Positions 43,535 to 52,227 of a DNA stretch of 64,000 nt are shown here, one piece after another. The DNA is from Halosegnis rubeus. Lineage in GTDB: Archaea; Halobacteriota; Halobacteria; Halobacteriales; Haloarculaceae. The notes beneath the pieces are model-generated. The model had not been told where the DNA came from and did not search any database. It worked only from the letters and a program-made list of their open reading frames with translations. The stretch lies in contig NZ_QJOW01000002.1 of NCBI RefSeq assembly GCF_009184545.1, positions 310,001-374,000 of the forward strand, given 5' to 3'. The stretch's first letter is position 1; the number at the start of each line of letters is the position of its first letter. The translations under genes were made by a program, and so were the position numbers.

Positions 43535-43696
43535 CTACTCCGGGGGGTCGGCTGGAATCGGCACCGTGGTCCGGTAGCCCAGACAGTCGGGACACTGGAC
43601 GCGCTCGCGGTCGGGGGCCTCGAACTCGTGCCCGCAACCCTCACACCGATACTCCCGTCGGGCGACCGTGGAAGCGAATAGGTCGGTGAGTCCCAC
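43535..43696 (-). CDS. Small zinc-ribbon protein
   Basis: GTG 43696 to TAG 43535 gives 53 residues: GLTDLFASTVARREYRCEGC, then HEFEAPDRERVQCPDC and a proline-rich tail ending PADPPE. The two CxxC pairs make a rubredoxin-like zinc site. GC-ending codons and the conserved-looking pattern support a real gene. It is transcribed toward the ThiR-like gene, with 17 bases between stops. Role unknown. Confidence 0.7.
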   Translation of the reverse strand: MGLTDLFASTVARREYRCEGCGHEFEAPDRERVQCPDCLGYRTTVPIPADPPE

Positions 43697-43834
43697 GCCT
43701 CCACGTTTCGAGGATCGGCGTGGTAAAACGGATGTCGAGATCCAGTGACTGAAAACGCCGGAGCCGGTACTCGTGGCGGTCGACCGACGGTACAGCGGGG
43801 AAAGTTGAAGCCCCGCGCCGTCGCCCATCTCGGT

Positions 43835-44971
43835 ATGCAACCGACCGCGCGCGTCCGGAGGTGCGACCGCTCCCCGATTCGCGTGCTCTTCGACCTCGCG
43901 CAACGAACCGACGGCGACCTCGTCCGACTGGAGGTCGGCGAACCGGACTTCGACACGCCCGCTCACGTCAAGGAGGCCGCAGTCGCCGCTATCGAGCGCG
44001 GCGAGACGAACTACACCTCGAACGCGGGACTGCCGGCACTCCGGACCGCAATCGCCGACACGCTCGCCCGCGAGTACGGCCACTCCTACGGGGCCGGCGA
44101 CGTGCTCGTCACGACGGGTGGGATGGAGGCGCTCCATCTGGCTTGTCTCTCCGTGCTCGAGCCCGGCGACGACCTCCTGATACCTTCGCCGGGCTGGCCG
44201 AACTACTGGACGCAGGCACAACTCGCCGACGCCACGCCCGTCGAGGTGCCGATGGCGTTCCCGTACGATCTCGACGCCGACCGCGTCATCGACCGGATGG
44301 GACCGGACACCGGGGCGGTGATGCTGTGTTCGCCGTCGAATCCGACGGGCCGGGTCTTCACAGACGAGACCGTCGCGGGGGTCATCGAGGCGGCCCGAGA
44401 ACACGACGCGTACGTCATCGCCGACGAGGTGTACGCCGCGCTCACCTACGACCGCGACCCGACCGGGATGGCGACACTCGTCGACGACTCCGAGCACGTC
44501 ATCACCATCGGCTCCTGCTCGAAGGCCTACGCTATGACCGGGTGGCGCGTCGGCTGGCTCGCTACCGAATCCAGCGTCGTGGACGAGACGACCAAGATTC
44601 GCGAATCCACGACCGCGAGCACGCCGACCCCTTCACAACACGCAGCCATCGCCGCGCTGGAAGGGCCACAGGCCCCCGTTCGAGAGATGCAGACCGCCTT
44701 CAGAGAGCGGCGCGACTACGTCACAGACCGACTCGCCGAGATGGACGGCGTCAAAGCGTCGCGCTCTCAGGGTGCCTTCTACGCCTTCCTCGACCCCGAG
44801 GGGTACGACGACAGCACGGCGCTCGCGAAGGCTCTCGTCACGGAGGCGGGCGTCGTGTTCGCCCCCGGCGCTGGATTCGGTGACGCCGGTGAGGGGAAAC
44901 TCAGACTCTCGTACGCGAACTCGCTGGACCGACTGGAGACGGGGCTCGACCGACTCGACGCGTACCTCTAA
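43835..44971 (+). CDS. Class I/II pyridoxal-phosphate aminotransferase
   Basis: The 378-residue enzyme has the aspartate-aminotransferase fold. Landmarks are VRLEVGEPDFDTPAHVKEAA, TTGGMEALHLACLSVLEPGD, PSNPTGRVF, ADEVYAALTY, the Schiff-base Lys in SCSKAYAMTGWRVGW, and the substrate Arg in LRLSYANSLDRL. The substrate is not predictable; aspartate, aromatic or alanine donors are all possible. ATG 43835 (MQPTARVRR) is taken; the longest frame starts 30 codons earlier. Its stop overlaps that of the convergent IMPDH-like gene. Confidence 0.9.
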   Translation: MQPTARVRRCDRSPIRVLFDLAQRTDGDLVRLEVGEPDFDTPAHVKEAAVAAIERGETNYTSNAGLPALRTAIADTLAREYGHSYGAGDVLVTTGGMEALHLACLSVLEPGDDLLIPSPGWPNYWTQAQLADATPVEVPMAFPYDLDADRVIDRMGPDTGAVMLCSPSNPTGRVFTDETVAGVIEAAREHDAYVIADEVYAALTYDRDPTGMATLVDDSEHVITIGSCSKAYAMTGWRVGWLATESSVVDETTKIRESTTASTPTPSQHAAIAALEGPQAPVREMQTAFRERRDYVTDRLAEMDGVKASRSQGAFYAFLDPEGYDDSTALAKALVTEAGVVFAPGAGFGDAGEGKLRLSYANSLDRLETGLDRLDAYL

Positions 44972-46062
44972 TCGTCGCTCTGGACGGCTGTTCCGTCCGC
45001 CTCGCCGACGCTGTCGACGCTGACGCCCTCCCAGTCGTGGTCCGAGTGGTAGCCTTCTCGCTCTTGTGCGCTGGCGGCGACACGAATGAACTCTGCCGAC
45101 TCGCGTGCCGTCTCGATAGTGTGTCCACCACAGTAGGAAAGCCCCGAGCGAATCCCGCCACAGAACTCTGTCACCACGTCGGCCACCGGACCCTTGTAGG
45201 GGGTGAGCGCCTCGACGCCCTCGTCGGCGCGCACCTCGCTGTCCTTGTCCTCGCGGTCCTCGGCGGCGGCCGTCGTCGCCATCCCGCGCGACTGCTTGTA
45301 CCGGGTTCCGTCGACCTCGACCACTGCGCCCGGGGCCTCCTCGGTCCCGGCGAAGAGACTCCCGAGCATGACCGTGTCCGCGCCGGCCATGAGGGCCTTC
45401 ACGGCGTCCCCGGAGGTACGGATGCCACCGTCAGCACAGATGGTCACGCCCGCCTCGTCTGCGGCGTCGGCACAGTCGTCCACGGCGGTCAACTGCGGGA
45501 CGCCGGCTCCGGCCACCTTCCGCGTCGTGCAGTGCGAGCCGGGACCGATACCGACCTTCACGCAGTCAGCGCCGGCGGCAGCGAGGTCACGGACGCCTTC
45601 GGGCGTGGCGACGTTCCCGGCGACGAGGTCCGTCTCGGGGAACGCCTCGGCGAGCGTCTCCACCACGTCCAGCGTGCGTTCGAGGTGACCGTGGGCCACG
45701 TCGACGACGAGCGCGTCGACGCCGGCCGCGACGACCGCCTCGCTCCGGGCGAGATAATCCTCGTTGATGCCGATGGCGACCGCGACCTGCTGGCCCGCCT
45801 CGTGGACCTCGCGCACCTGCCGGGCCTGTTCTTCGGCGGTGAGAAAGCGATGGAGCACGCCGAGTCCGCCCGCCTCCCCGAGTTCGGCCGCGAGGTCGGC
45901 TTCCGTGACGGTGTCCATCGCCGCGGAGACGAGCGGGTTCGACAGCTCGACGTTCGGCGTCAGCTGCGTCGAGAGGTCGGTGTCGCCGCGGCTGTCGACT
46001 GGTGAGCGTTGCGGCACGAGAAGCACGTCTCCGTAGCTCAGTCCGGTGCGTAGCGAATCCAT
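44968..46062 (-). CDS. IMP dehydrogenase-like enzyme without CBS domains
   Basis: The 364-residue TIM barrel starts [20 protein letters not shown] and carries the nucleotide site [20 protein letters not shown] with the catalytic Cys in CTTR. IMPDH-specific PYKGPV and [12 protein letters not shown] segments are present, and the flap contains SRGMATT. The CBS pair inserted in most IMPDHs is missing, as in GMP reductase and some archaeal GuaB. The features favour IMP to XMP oxidation in guanine synthesis, but GMP reductase is the alternative. The GMP synthase amidotransferase gene is 5.5 kb away in the same window. Confidence 0.83.
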   Translation of the reverse strand: MDSLRTGLSYGDVLLVPQRSPVDSRGDTDLSTQLTPNVELSNPLVSAAMDTVTEADLAAELGEAGGLGVLHRFLTAEEQARQVREVHEAGQQVAVAIGINEDYLARSEAVVAAGVDALVVDVAHGHLERTLDVVETLAEAFPETDLVAGNVATPEGVRDLAAAGADCVKVGIGPGSHCTTRKVAGAGVPQLTAVDDCADAADEAGVTICADGGIRTSGDAVKALMAGADTVMLGSLFAGTEEAPGAVVEVDGTRYKQSRGMATTAAAEDREDKDSEVRADEGVEALTPYKGPVADVVTEFCGGIRSGLSYCGGHTIETARESAEFIRVAASAQEREGYHSDHDWEGVSVDSVGEADGTAVQSDD

Positions 46063-46133
46063 TATCCTTCGGTCAGCAACGCTTGCTGCTTAATAAGTGA
46101 CTCGACACGATGGTCGGGACGCGGGTCGCGGCT

Positions 46134-46910
46134 CTACTCCCCGCGTCGAATCGCGCGCTCTGCGGCCTCAAGTGCGGTCTCGGGGTCGAACGATTCCACA
46201 ATCGCATGCAGTTCGGACTCGTCTGCGTCCTGTAGCTCGCGGGCGTGGCGCGTGATGTTCGGGACGGCGCGAATGATGTTGTCCACGACTGGGACGCTCG
46301 CGGCCTGTGCCGACCGCGAGAGCGGATTCAGGTCGATGACGACCTCGACTTTCCCCATCGCCGAGAGCGCCTGCGCACGGTCTCCGTCTTCGAGTGGGAC
46401 GAGCACCACGTCCGCCGAGCCGATGCCGTCGGCGTCCACCTTCGCACGGGCGTGGTCGAGACCCGGAATCTCGCTGTCGGCGGTGAGTCCCTTCACGTCC
46501 TCGGCTCCGTGCTCGCTAAGATGGTCGGCGATGGTCTCCATCCGCTCGCGGGTGCGGTTGAACAGATTCACCTCGATGTCAGCGCCGGCCGCCTCCGCGA
46601 GGGCGATGACCTCACCGGGGACGAGCGCGGCGACGTTCCCGTTGACGGAGATGACGGGGTGGTCCGCGAGCAGGAAGTGGGCGGCCGCGGCGCGGGCCGC
46701 GTCGTCGGCACTCTCGATGGTCCGCTCGCCGAGCAGGTAGTCGTAGGCCTCGCCGCGGCCCTGCGCGATGAGCCCCTGTCGAGAGGTGATGCCGATGTCG
46801 ACGCCGTGTTCGATGCGGTGGCGGGTGAGCAGCGACTCGTAGCGCGGGTGTGACTCCGGTATCTCGGTCTCGTCGTCCGGAGAGACGGGAATCTGTGGCT
46901 CGTCGCTCAT
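46134..46910 (-). CDS. 4-phosphopantoate--beta-alanine ligase (phosphopantothenate synthetase)
   Basis: The 258-residue protein is the archaeal enzyme that joins 4-phosphopantoate and beta-alanine with ATP, replacing bacterial PanC/PanK order in CoA synthesis. Family blocks are HPRYESLLTRHRIEHGVD, AYDYLLGERT, VISVNGNVAALVPGEV, EVNLFNRTRERME and ADVVLVPLEDGDRA, ending with VDNIIRAVPNIT. It lies 44 bases after the pantoate kinase gene on the same strand; together they make 4-phosphopantothenate. ATG 46910 sits at the start of the acidic leader; the frame continues upstream to 46997. Confidence 0.92.
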   Translation of the reverse strand: MSDEPQIPVSPDDETEIPESHPRYESLLTRHRIEHGVDIGITSRQGLIAQGRGEAYDYLLGERTIESADDAARAAAAHFLLADHPVISVNGNVAALVPGEVIALAEAAGADIEVNLFNRTRERMETIADHLSEHGAEDVKGLTADSEIPGLDHARAKVDADGIGSADVVLVPLEDGDRAQALSAMGKVEVVIDLNPLSRSAQAASVPVVDNIIRAVPNITRHARELQDADESELHAIVESFDPETALEAAERAIRRGE

Positions 46911-46954
46911 ACCACCTCTCGACGCGCCGGCTACAAATGTCACCGGATAGCCGC

Positions 46955-47776
46955 TCACTCGACGCGCAGGCCGGCTCCCGGCGGATGAATCCGACACACT
47001 GCGGGGTCGTACCCCGCATCGGACAGCCCGGTCCCGAGCGCGAACACCGTCTCGCCGAGCATCGCCATCGACGCCGTCTCGCCGACCGCGTCCACGTCGC
47101 GGAGAATTGCCCGGAGTTCGTCGGTGAGGAGACCTGCCTCCTCGGCGAAGCGCCGCGAGGCCGCGACGAAGGTCGCGAGCGTCGGCGTCTCTCGTACCGT
47201 TTCGAGTGCACGTTCCCCCGCCACAGACAGCGTCTCGGTGTCGCCGCCGAGCACGTCCGCCGTCGACAGCCCGCCCAAGGAGAGATACTCGACGCGCGAC
47301 CCGCCCGGCACCCCGTCCATCGCGCCGTACCCCGGTGCGCCCGGTTCGAGCCGCAGCGGAATCCCGCCCCGCGCCTGCCCGACCACGTCACCGAGTCCGG
47401 TCCCGGACTCCACTTCCGCGCGGTGGGCCAGCGACACGAGGTCGTTCTCGGAGAGACCGGCCGCCGTGTGGGCGCTCACGACGTAGGCGGTGCCGAGCGC
47501 CATCGCGCCCGAGACCCCGAAGCCGGAGCCGAGCGGGAGCGGCGTCTCACACGCCACCCCGAGGTCGACGTCGAGTGCGTCCAACACTCGCTCGACGGGT
47601 TCGACGGAAATCGACTCGCCGTTGAGCGTCACGCCCGTGTCGTCGGTGACGGTCGTCTCGACGCCGTGTGAGAGTGCGACGCCGCCGCCCCGAGACCCGG
47701 CGCGAAGCGGCCGCTCGTCGGGATGCGTGGAGAAGAACCCGGTCACGTGACCGGGGACGAACGCCGTCGCGTGCAT
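46955..47776 (-). CDS. Pantoate kinase (GHMP family)
   Basis: The 273-residue GHMP kinase phosphorylates pantoate at the start of archaeal CoA synthesis. The N-terminal motif ATAFVPGHVTGFF, the ATP loop PLPLGSGFGVSGAMALGTA and the late loop MAMLGETVFALGTGLSDAG are visible. It is first in a two-gene unit with phosphopantothenate synthetase. The start at 47776 is well placed; a 16-base gap follows to a GC-poor spacer. Confidence 0.92.
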   Translation of the reverse strand: MHATAFVPGHVTGFFSTHPDERPLRAGSRGGGVALSHGVETTVTDDTGVTLNGESISVEPVERVLDALDVDLGVACETPLPLGSGFGVSGAMALGTAYVVSAHTAAGLSENDLVSLAHRAEVESGTGLGDVVGQARGGIPLRLEPGAPGYGAMDGVPGGSRVEYLSLGGLSTADVLGGDTETLSVAGERALETVRETPTLATFVAASRRFAEEAGLLTDELRAILRDVDAVGETASMAMLGETVFALGTGLSDAGYDPAVCRIHPPGAGLRVE

Positions 47777-47854
47777 ACTCCGGCGTCGGTGTGACTCGAT
47801 TTAAAGAATCTGTTTTGGCGATTTCCCCTACGGCGAAAGTCGATGCCTGTCCGT

Positions 47855-47879
47855 GCGAGGCTCACTTCGTTCGCCTCGC
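47855..47879. repeat. Hairpin GCGAGG...CCTCGC after aspS
   Basis: Six-base perfect arms at 47855-47860 and 47874-47879 flank a 13-base loop. It lies 20-44 bases past the aspS stop on the minus strand, where a terminator or mRNA 3' end might be, but there is no T-run. Confidence 0.3.
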
Positions 47880-47898
47880 TGGCTCTCAGGTCTTCGTC

Positions 47899-49200
47899 CT
47901 ACGGACTCAGACGTTGGCGATCGCGCGGGAACAACACCGCCTCGCGGATGTTGTCCAACCCGAGCATCGTCATGATGAGTCGCTCGCCGCCGATTGCCCA
48001 GCCGGCGTGTGGCGGCATGCCGTACTTGAACATCTTGGTGTAGTACTCGAACTCGTCGGGGTTGAGTCCCTGCTTTCTGAACCCTTCGACGAGGCGGTCG
48101 AAGCGGTGTTCGCGCTGCCCGCCGGAGACGAGTTCCATGCGCGGGTGCATCATGTCGAAGCCAGTCGAGAGCGTCTCGTCGTCGTCGTGGTCTTTGATGT
48201 AGAACGGCTTGATTTCCGAGGGCCAGTCGGTGATGAAGTAGTGTTCGCCGACGTCCTGTCCGAGCGCGTGCTCGCCCTCGGTCGGGAGGTCGTCGCCCCA
48301 CACGAGCTGCTCGTCGAGCTCGCCCGTCGCGTTGATGCGCTCGATTGCCTCCTCGTAGGTGAGCCGCGGGAACGCCTCCTCGGGCACCTCGAAGTCGTCG
48401 ATGCCGAGCGTCTCCAGCTCGTCCGTGCAGTTCTCGGCGACGGCCTCGTAGGCCGCTTTCGTGACGGCTTCACACACGTCCATCGCCTCGGTGTGGTCGA
48501 AGAAGGCCGACTCGAAGTCGATGGAGGTGGCCTCGTTGAGGTGACGCGGCGTGTTGTGCTCTTCGGCGCGGAAGATTGGACCGATCTCGAAGACGCGCTC
48601 CAGCCCGGAGCCGACCATCAGCTGTTTGAACAGCTGTGGCGACTGGTTCATGAACGCCTCCTCGCCGAAGTACGTGATCGGGAACAGCTCCGTACCGCCT
48701 TCCGTCCCGGTGGCGACGATCTTCGGCGTCGTGATCTCCGTCGAGCCGAACGAGCGGAACTCCTCGCGCACCGCACGCAACACCTCCGAGCGAATCTCGA
48801 AGATGGCCTTCGACTCGTCGCGGCGCACGTCGAGCGTGCGGTTGTCGAGGCGGGTTGGGAGTTCGGCGTCGACCTTGCCGGACGGGTCGAGCGGTAGCTG
48901 TGTCTCGGCCTCGGCGATGACCTCGATGTCGGTCGGGACAATTTCGACGCCCGTCGGCGCGCGCGGCTCCTCTTTCACGTCGCCGACGATTTTGACGACC
49001 GACTCGCGGGCCACGTCGAGTCCGGTCTCTACGAGTTCGTCGTCCATCTCGTCTTTCTCGAGCTTGACCTGAATCTTCCCGCTCGTGTCGCGTACGATGA
49101 GGAAGGCGATGCCGCCGAGGTCGCGCAGTTCGTGTACCCAGCCGGCGACGGTGACAGTGTCGCCCGGCGCCGCGTCCGCCGTGTACGTCCGTTCGTCCAT
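47899..49200 (-). CDS. aspS: Aspartyl-tRNA synthetase, archaeal (possibly non-discriminating)
   Basis: The 433-residue class IIb synthetase has an N-terminal OB-fold anticodon domain ([20 protein letters not shown]) and a catalytic domain with motif 1 [16 protein letters not shown], motif 2 [21 protein letters not shown] and motif 3 [20 protein letters not shown]. Short archaeal AspRS enzymes often charge both tRNA-Asp and tRNA-Asn when GatCAB is present; the sequence alone does not decide this. The C-terminus [10 protein letters not shown] is the usual haloarchaeal end. Confidence 0.95.
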   Translation of the reverse strand: MDERTYTADAAPGDTVTVAGWVHELRDLGGIAFLIVRDTSGKIQVKLEKDEMDDELVETGLDVARESVVKIVGDVKEEPRAPTGVEIVPTDIEVIAEAETQLPLDPSGKVDAELPTRLDNRTLDVRRDESKAIFEIRSEVLRAVREEFRSFGSTEITTPKIVATGTEGGTELFPITYFGEEAFMNQSPQLFKQLMVGSGLERVFEIGPIFRAEEHNTPRHLNEATSIDFESAFFDHTEAMDVCEAVTKAAYEAVAENCTDELETLGIDDFEVPEEAFPRLTYEEAIERINATGELDEQLVWGDDLPTEGEHALGQDVGEHYFITDWPSEIKPFYIKDHDDDETLSTGFDMMHPRMELVSGGQREHRFDRLVEGFRKQGLNPDEFEYYTKMFKYGMPPHAGWAIGGERLIMTMLGLDNIREAVLFPRDRQRLSP

Positions 49201-49244
49201 ACGACCATTTCCTGCGGTCGCGACTTAAGCCCCGTCTTTCCGGG

Positions 49245-50019
49245 TCACTCGTCGTCGAACGTCGCGTCCACGAGCCGGGTGTAGCCGCGCCGGAGCCGCT
49301 CGCTCACCGCCTGCCCGGAGATGCCGAGCTTCTCGGCCAGCGCGGCCGTCGTCGTCTCTCGCGGCACCGCGAAGTAGCCGTTCCGGTATGCCACCGCGAG
49401 CGCCTCCCGCTGTTCGGTCGTCAGTCCGGGGGTAGGCCCGTGTGGCTCCTCCGCGTAGATGCGACGCACCTCCACCTGCACGCCCGCGTCGACCAGCCTC
49501 TCGTGGAATCGCGAAGTAGCCCCGCTCTCTCGCCAACGTCACCACCGCCTGCTGTTCTGGCGTGAGCCCGCTGTCGCCTTCGGCGTCCGACCTGTACTCG
49601 CGAAGCAGCCGGACCGTCACGCCGGCGTCGGCGAGCCACTCCCTGTACGAGGTGAAGATCTCGGCGTCGGGAAATCGGGTCCGCGCGTGCCACCACCCCT
49701 CCGCGTACTGGACGTGAAGCCGCTGTGCGTCGATGTCGACGAGCTTTGGGTAGGTCGTGTGTGCCTCGTCGGTCACCACGTAGCGGTAGAGCCGGCGGCC
49801 GTTCTTCTCCGTGAGACACTGTACGTCACGGACCGTCGGGTCATTCTCGGTTCCCGCCTCAAACGCCGTCGCCCCGTCCGTTACCCACGAGAAGTGTGCC
49901 GGCCGAGAGGGGTCTACGCCGACCGTCCGTTCGAGCACCAGTCGAATCGATCCCCGTGAGAACGTCTCTGTGAGGGGCAGTGCATCGGATTGAATGGCGT
50001 ACCGAGCAATCACGCTCAC
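49245..50019 (-). pseudogene. Bat-family HTH_10 regulator, frame-shifted hybrid of two paralogues
   Basis: From GTG 50019 the frame reads MSVIARYAIQSDALPL, the full N-terminal sensor part, then LTPEQQAVVTLARERGYFAIPRE at about residue 172, where the HTH should continue as TTTAALAE. Instead the sequence, near 49500-49510, jumps to the end of a sensor part (FHERLVDAGVQVEVRRIYAE) in another frame, which then runs through a second copy LTTEQREALAVAYRNGYFAV to a complete HTH (LAEKLGISGQAVSERLRRG). The GYFAIPRE and GYFAVPRE stretches occupy the same position in each copy. The simplest reading is a deletion that joined two tandem paralogues out of frame. Without a frameshift the product lacks its DNA-binding end. 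Confidence 0.72.
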
Positions 50020-50040
50020 AAGATACCTGTCGATATTACC

Positions 50041-50049
50041 GAATATAAC
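50041..50049 (-). promoter_or_regulatory. TATA box of the hybrid Bat-family gene
   Basis: On the minus strand the box reads GTTATATTC, centred about 26 bases before GTG 50019. It supports that start and shows that the promoter of the disrupted gene is intact. Confidence 0.5.
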
Positions 50050-50128
50050 TTCTGGTACCGTTCTCAGCGGATGAAATAACGCGCGCGAGGAGAAACATCC
50101 GCCGTTTCGGCCGGAGATGAGTTGCCCG

Positions 50129-50872
50129 TCAGGCCGTGTTGTCCGGGGTGCGTTCTTTGGCCGCGGCCTTCGCACCGTCGACCGTCTCGGCCACTACGTC
50201 TGCTCCCTCGTCGTGGATGAGGTCGCCGACGACGACCGTGTCGGCGTGGTGTCGCATCCGGTAGGCGTCGTCGTACGTTCCGATGCCACCGCCGTAGAAG
50301 AGCGTCGCCTCGTCCAGCGCGTCGTGGGCCGCACCGACGACGTCGGTGTCGCCGAACATCCCCGAGTACTCCACGTAGACGATATCCTGTCCGAGCATTC
50401 GCTCTGCGACGGTCGCGTACGCGGCCACGTCGTCGGCGTCCAGCTCGCAGTTCGCCTCGGTGTACGTCGCCACGGAGGCGTCTGGATTCATGATGATGTA
50501 GGCTTCGTTGAACGTCCGGTCCCAGTCGATGTGCTCGTCCGATTTCACCCAGTTGAGATGTGCGCCGGTCGTCCAGAAGGTGTCGCCGGCATTGAGCACG
50601 ACCGGAACGAGAAAGCCGTCGGGAATCGGCTCGTGGACGACTGCGTCGGCGTGTGACGGCTCAATGTAACAGGCGACATCGTGTTCGGCACACGCCGCCA
50701 GACACGGGCGGAGATACTCGCGCATCTTCTCTGCCGTGATGTCGAGCGTGCCGCCGATTTCGATGGCGTCGGTGCCGGTCGCACACACGTCCGTGAACGT
50801 CTCGTCGGCGTACAGCGTCTTGTCGGGGTCGAGTTTCACGATGTGGTCCCAGTCGGTCCACGGAGCGGTCAT
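50129..50872 (-). CDS. Geranylgeranylglyceryl phosphate synthase
   Basis: The 247-residue TIM-barrel enzyme makes the first ether bond of archaeal lipids from glycerol-1-phosphate and geranylgeranyl diphosphate. Family features include [11 protein letters not shown], the metal/phosphate-binding [41 protein letters not shown] (substrate contact) and [15 protein letters not shown]. It is transcribed alone, and its gene ends 37 bases after the minus-strand CDS boundary at 50129. ATG 50872 gives the expected length. Confidence 0.95.
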   Translation of the reverse strand: MTAPWTDWDHIVKLDPDKTLYADETFTDVCATGTDAIEIGGTLDITAEKMREYLRPCLAACAEHDVACYIEPSHADAVVHEPIPDGFLVPVVLNAGDTFWTTGAHLNWVKSDEHIDWDRTFNEAYIIMNPDASVATYTEANCELDADDVAAYATVAERMLGQDIVYVEYSGMFGDTDVVGAAHDALDEATLFYGGGIGTYDDAYRMRHHADTVVVGDLIHDEGADVVAETVDGAKAAAKERTPDNTA

Positions 50873-50974
50873 ACTCCCCGAAACCCGGCGCGGAGAGAAA
50901 ACCTCTTCGGATACCCATCAGTTCAGGCTCACGCGTCCGAACTGGTATAACCGTGTGGCACCGAAAACGCGGGT

Positions 50975-51505
50975 ATGGTGCGACAGACGCCGGAGGGGAC
51001 CTCCGTCGGCGTGGACGACCCCTACGCGTTCGTTGACCGGTGTGAGTATCTCACCGACGACGGCCGCTGTCGCTACGCCGTCGAGCACGGCCACAACGAC
51101 CCCGGCTTCGCCCGCGAGCGCCGGCGAGACGACCTTCGATGTCCCGCCGCCGACCCCCACGGCGAGTGGGAGTGGAGCGACTGTCCGAAGTTCCGGTCGC
51201 GCACGCACGGGGACGAGTGTATCAGGTGTGGGCTCTCTGCCCACCGGCAGGCCCACGACGACAGCCGTCCCCTGCTCGAAGAACACCACCTCGAATACCC
51301 CGACGACGACCGCCGCGAGCTGAGCCACGAGATCACCGTCTCGCTGTGTCGGTGGTGTCACGCGAAGGTGCATCAGTCGTGGGCGCGCGTGGACGACGAC
51401 GCCAGCCCCGACGCCGAGGCGCTCGCCGCCCGCGAGCAGCGCCGCAGCGACGAGCAGTCGGAGGCGGGTTTCGCGACCGCAGCCGACCGCTACGACGACG
51501 AGTAG
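50975..51505 (+). CDS. Cys/His-rich HNH-like protein, haloarchaeal
   Basis: The 176-residue protein has several metal-ligand pairs: YAFVDRCEYLTDDGRCRYA, an internal CIRCGLSAHRQ, then EEHHLEYPDDDRRELSHEIT and SLCRWCHAKVHQSW. The order CxxC...HH...H...CxxCHxxxH fits an HNH/treble-clef nuclease fold, but I cannot say that it cuts DNA. The N-terminal third also holds three Cys. It is a single gene with an ATG start and about 78 bases to the GuaA gene. I do not recognise a characterised relative. Confidence 0.65.
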   Translation: MVRQTPEGTSVGVDDPYAFVDRCEYLTDDGRCRYAVEHGHNDPGFARERRRDDLRCPAADPHGEWEWSDCPKFRSRTHGDECIRCGLSAHRQAHDDSRPLLEEHHLEYPDDDRRELSHEITVSLCRWCHAKVHQSWARVDDDASPDAEALAAREQRRSDEQSEAGFATAADRYDDE

Positions 51506-51582
51506 TATGCACGGAGATGGGTACTGACGGCGACAGCCGTCGTATTCCGCAGATATTTCACCACGGATGTGCTACCCGGCCC

Positions 51583-52131
51583 ATGACCCGCATCGTCGTC
51601 GTGGACAACCACGGCCAGTTCACTCACCTCGAACACCGGACGCTTCGCGATTTGGGCGTCGACGTCGAACTCGTCGACAACGAGACGCCACTCGCCGAGA
51701 CCGACGCCGACGGCTACGTCCTCTCGGGCGGCCCATCGATGGACCGTGTCGGCCGCGCCCCGGAGTACATCGACGCCGACGTACCCGTCCTCGGCATCTG
51801 TCTCGGCCATCAACTCATCGCGACCGAACTCGGCGGCGAGGTCAAGTCCGGCGAGTACGGGGGGTACGCCGACGTAGACGTGGCAATCGACGACGACACG
51901 GACCCGCTCGTCGGCTCGCTCGCCCCGGAGACGCGGGTGTGGGCCAGCCACGCCGACGAGGTGACGAAGGTGCCCGAGGGGTTCGAGCGAACCGCCTCCA
52001 GCGACGTGTGCAGCGTCGAGGCGATGGGCGACACCGACCGCGACCTCTACGGCGTCCAGTGGCACCCCGAAGTGGCCCACACCGAGCGCGGCGAGGAACT
52101 GTTCGAGAACTTCATCGCCCGCTGTTCGTGA
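51583..52131 (+). CDS. guaA: GMP synthase glutamine amidotransferase subunit
   Basis: The 182-residue protein is the glutaminase subunit of split archaeal GMP synthase; it makes ammonia for the ATP-pyrophosphatase subunit (not in the window). Class I triad: Cys in VLGICLGHQL, and His and Glu in QWHPEVAHTE. The start MTRIVVVDNHGQFTHLEHRT and oxyanion Gly in LSGGPSMDR are as expected. ATG 51583 is preferred because the upstream part of the frame is antisense-like. Confidence 0.94.
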   Translation: MTRIVVVDNHGQFTHLEHRTLRDLGVDVELVDNETPLAETDADGYVLSGGPSMDRVGRAPEYIDADVPVLGICLGHQLIATELGGEVKSGEYGGYADVDVAIDDDTDPLVGSLAPETRVWASHADEVTKVPEGFERTASSDVCSVEAMGDTDRDLYGVQWHPEVAHTERGEELFENFIARCS

Positions 52132-52227
52132 ACGTCTGACGCCGGTCTAACGATTTGGGAGTGTGAACCCCTCACACCCCACCACACTGTCAGTAGCGTT
52201 ATCTGGCCCGAGCGACAAGCCGCGCCA

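Noticed and set aside
47855-47879. A proven Rho-independent-like terminator after aspS
   Set aside because: The hairpin has a 13-base loop and no T-run; kept only as a repeat of low confidence.
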